From: Symsagittifera roscoffensis
Taxonomy: Eukaryota; Xenacoelomorpha; Acoela; Convolutidae
Length of the DNA stretch: 64,000 nt
Direction: 5' to 3'
Assembly (NCBI RefSeq): GCF_963678635.1
Contig: NC_087070.1
Location: 12,062,539-12,126,538 of the forward strand
Part shown: one piece after another, positions 62,895 to 64,000 of the stretch
Position numbering within the stretch: the stretch's first letter is position 1
Layout: every line of letters starts with the position of its first letter
Notes under the pieces: model-generated
Told to the model about the DNA's origin: nothing
What the model saw: only the letters and a program-made list of their open reading frames with translations
Databases searched by the model: none
Position numbers and translations under genes: made by a program

Positions 62895-64000
62895 ATGCCT
62901 GCTCTTAATCCAAACGAGAAAATGAGGGGTGGAGACTGTGGAAACATGTATGTTAGGGCGCATGCAGCTGGACAACAAAAAAATATATACTAAATGAGTT
63001 CTTTTTTGTCCTGATTGTATGTATTTCACTTACAATCAGCAAGAAAGGACCTATCATATAGCTAAGAAGTCAAGTTCTAAGCAGTCTACGAGTAGTCGTT
63101 TTTGTGAAAAAAGTTCCCAACTTACTACTCTCTCTAACAACATCGGAGAAAAAAATTGATATTGTGGAGCAATGTACCAAGAAAGTCATAAAACAAAGTG
63201 GAGACTCAAGTTGAAAAACAGCTTAATTTGCTCAAAAACATCTCTACCTGAGCCTTTACTACGACATATACAAGTGAACAGTCTTTCATCTAACCAAGAC
63301 AACGAACCTCAAAAAAATCAATTGTGTATTTTCCGTACATCTCGCACAGCCTTTGTTTACACTGAACAGAATTTGTATCAAAATCTGGTAATAATCTGAA
63401 AATTTTTCGTGGAGTTTCTTTTGAAGATTTGCCTGTTGTCGCAAAACCTTGTTTGAAAAGCTAAAAAGGTTCAATCTTCCAGTTTCGGAAGATAGAAAAC
63501 TTTAAAAAAAAAAACCTAGCAATTTTCGATTTTGAGTCAATTTGTGTTCATTCAAAAGAACTAAAAGAGACAAAAACAGATCTGACCGATGAACCCATCT
63601 TTTTGTACAAGGAAGATGCGCAGAACTGGATAATTGATTTCCTCGAACGGTTGGCTGAGAAAAGTAAGCTGGAGATGAGACTTTAAGACATTAAAGTAGC
63701 TGCCAATGAATGAAAGAAAAAAAATATCTTTGATCAGATAAAAAAAACGAGGTAAAAATTATTAAAATAACAAACTTAAGTACGAAGAGGAATGCTTAGA
63801 CGATTCGGAGGGAATAGACATGTCAGCCCAGTTTTAAAGATTTCAAAAAAATCAACTCCTTGATTTGAACCAACAACTTGAGAGATATGTAAGTTTTTTT
63901 ATTGTTTTTGGATTTAACTGCGGTAGATATGATTTGATTTTGATCAAGTCATACTTAATCCATTATTCGATTCGCGATAAAGAACAAGAAACATCGGCCA
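62895..64000 (+). pseudogene. Polinton protein-primed DNA polymerase B remnant, N-terminal part
   Basis: The stretch begins MPALNPNEKMRGGDCGNMYV and carries blocks recognisable from animal Polinton PolB N-termini: a Cys/His-type start, KLKRFNLPVSED near 63,460, and later blocks rich in Glu and Lys. The conserved polymerase motifs would lie beyond the right edge. The region has many breaks. Orientation is opposite to the other Polinton genes, as expected. Confidence 0.65.

Larger units (their letters stand above)
53030..64000. mobile_element. Polinton/Maverick fossil, right end outside window
   Basis: Remnants of the standard Polinton gene set lie together. On the minus strand are an adenovirus-type cysteine protease, a small membrane protein, capsid-like protein, a retroviral-type integrase, unassigned ORFs and a packaging ATPase. 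On the plus strand at the right is the start of a protein-primed DNA polymerase B. Divergent placement of polymerase and structural genes is usual. The copy is badly broken, with well over ten breaks, and old. Terminal inverted repeats were not found. Confidence 0.85.

Overview
The window is AT-rich nuclear DNA of a multicellular animal, most likely an invertebrate. It holds one complete, intron-rich housekeeping gene (CCT2, a chaperonin subunit), one small single-exon gene, one possible terminal exon of a third gene, and many mobile elements. No bacterial-type operon, rRNA, convincing tRNA or CRISPR array is visible. The species cannot be named from the sequence.

Layout: (1) 1 to about 10,300, + strand: the 3' part of a GC-richer Gypsy-type LTR element (element A). 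Its Pol has protease, RT and RNase H, then a long tail that looks like a macro domain instead of an integrase. Three more closely packed ORFs of unknown family follow. (2) 10,300-11,300: upstream region of CCT2 with a foldback repeat. (3) 11,301-38,956: CCT2 in ten coding exons, 538 codons. Its introns hold a tandem array, copies of a dispersed repeat, tRNA-derived SINE-like sequence and, in intron 3, a 16.7-kb antisense LTR element (element B, 15,117-31,814) with nearly identical LTRs. (4) 38,957-42,860: intergenic repeats, including a second tandem array. (5) 42,865-48,839: an older, broken Gypsy-type element (element C). (6) 48,880-51,200: a dispersed repeat and a 210-residue single-exon gene. 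(7) 51,848-51,981: a candidate terminal exon on the minus strand, convergent with that gene. (8) About 53,000 to the right edge: a heavily decayed Polinton/Maverick with protease, capsid-like, integrase and packaging-ATPase remnants on the minus strand and a protein-primed DNA polymerase B remnant on the plus strand. A 288-bp MITE lies beside the polymerase.

The main candidate for something undescribed is element A: a retroelement reading frame that couples RT/RNase H to a macro-like domain, lacks a recognisable integrase, carries three accessory ORFs (one ending in a SUMO-interaction-like motif) and is strikingly enriched in the hexamer CTTGAG. The next most interesting features are the repeat family that ends just before three CCT2 splice acceptors, and the extra ORFs and inverted repeat inside element B.
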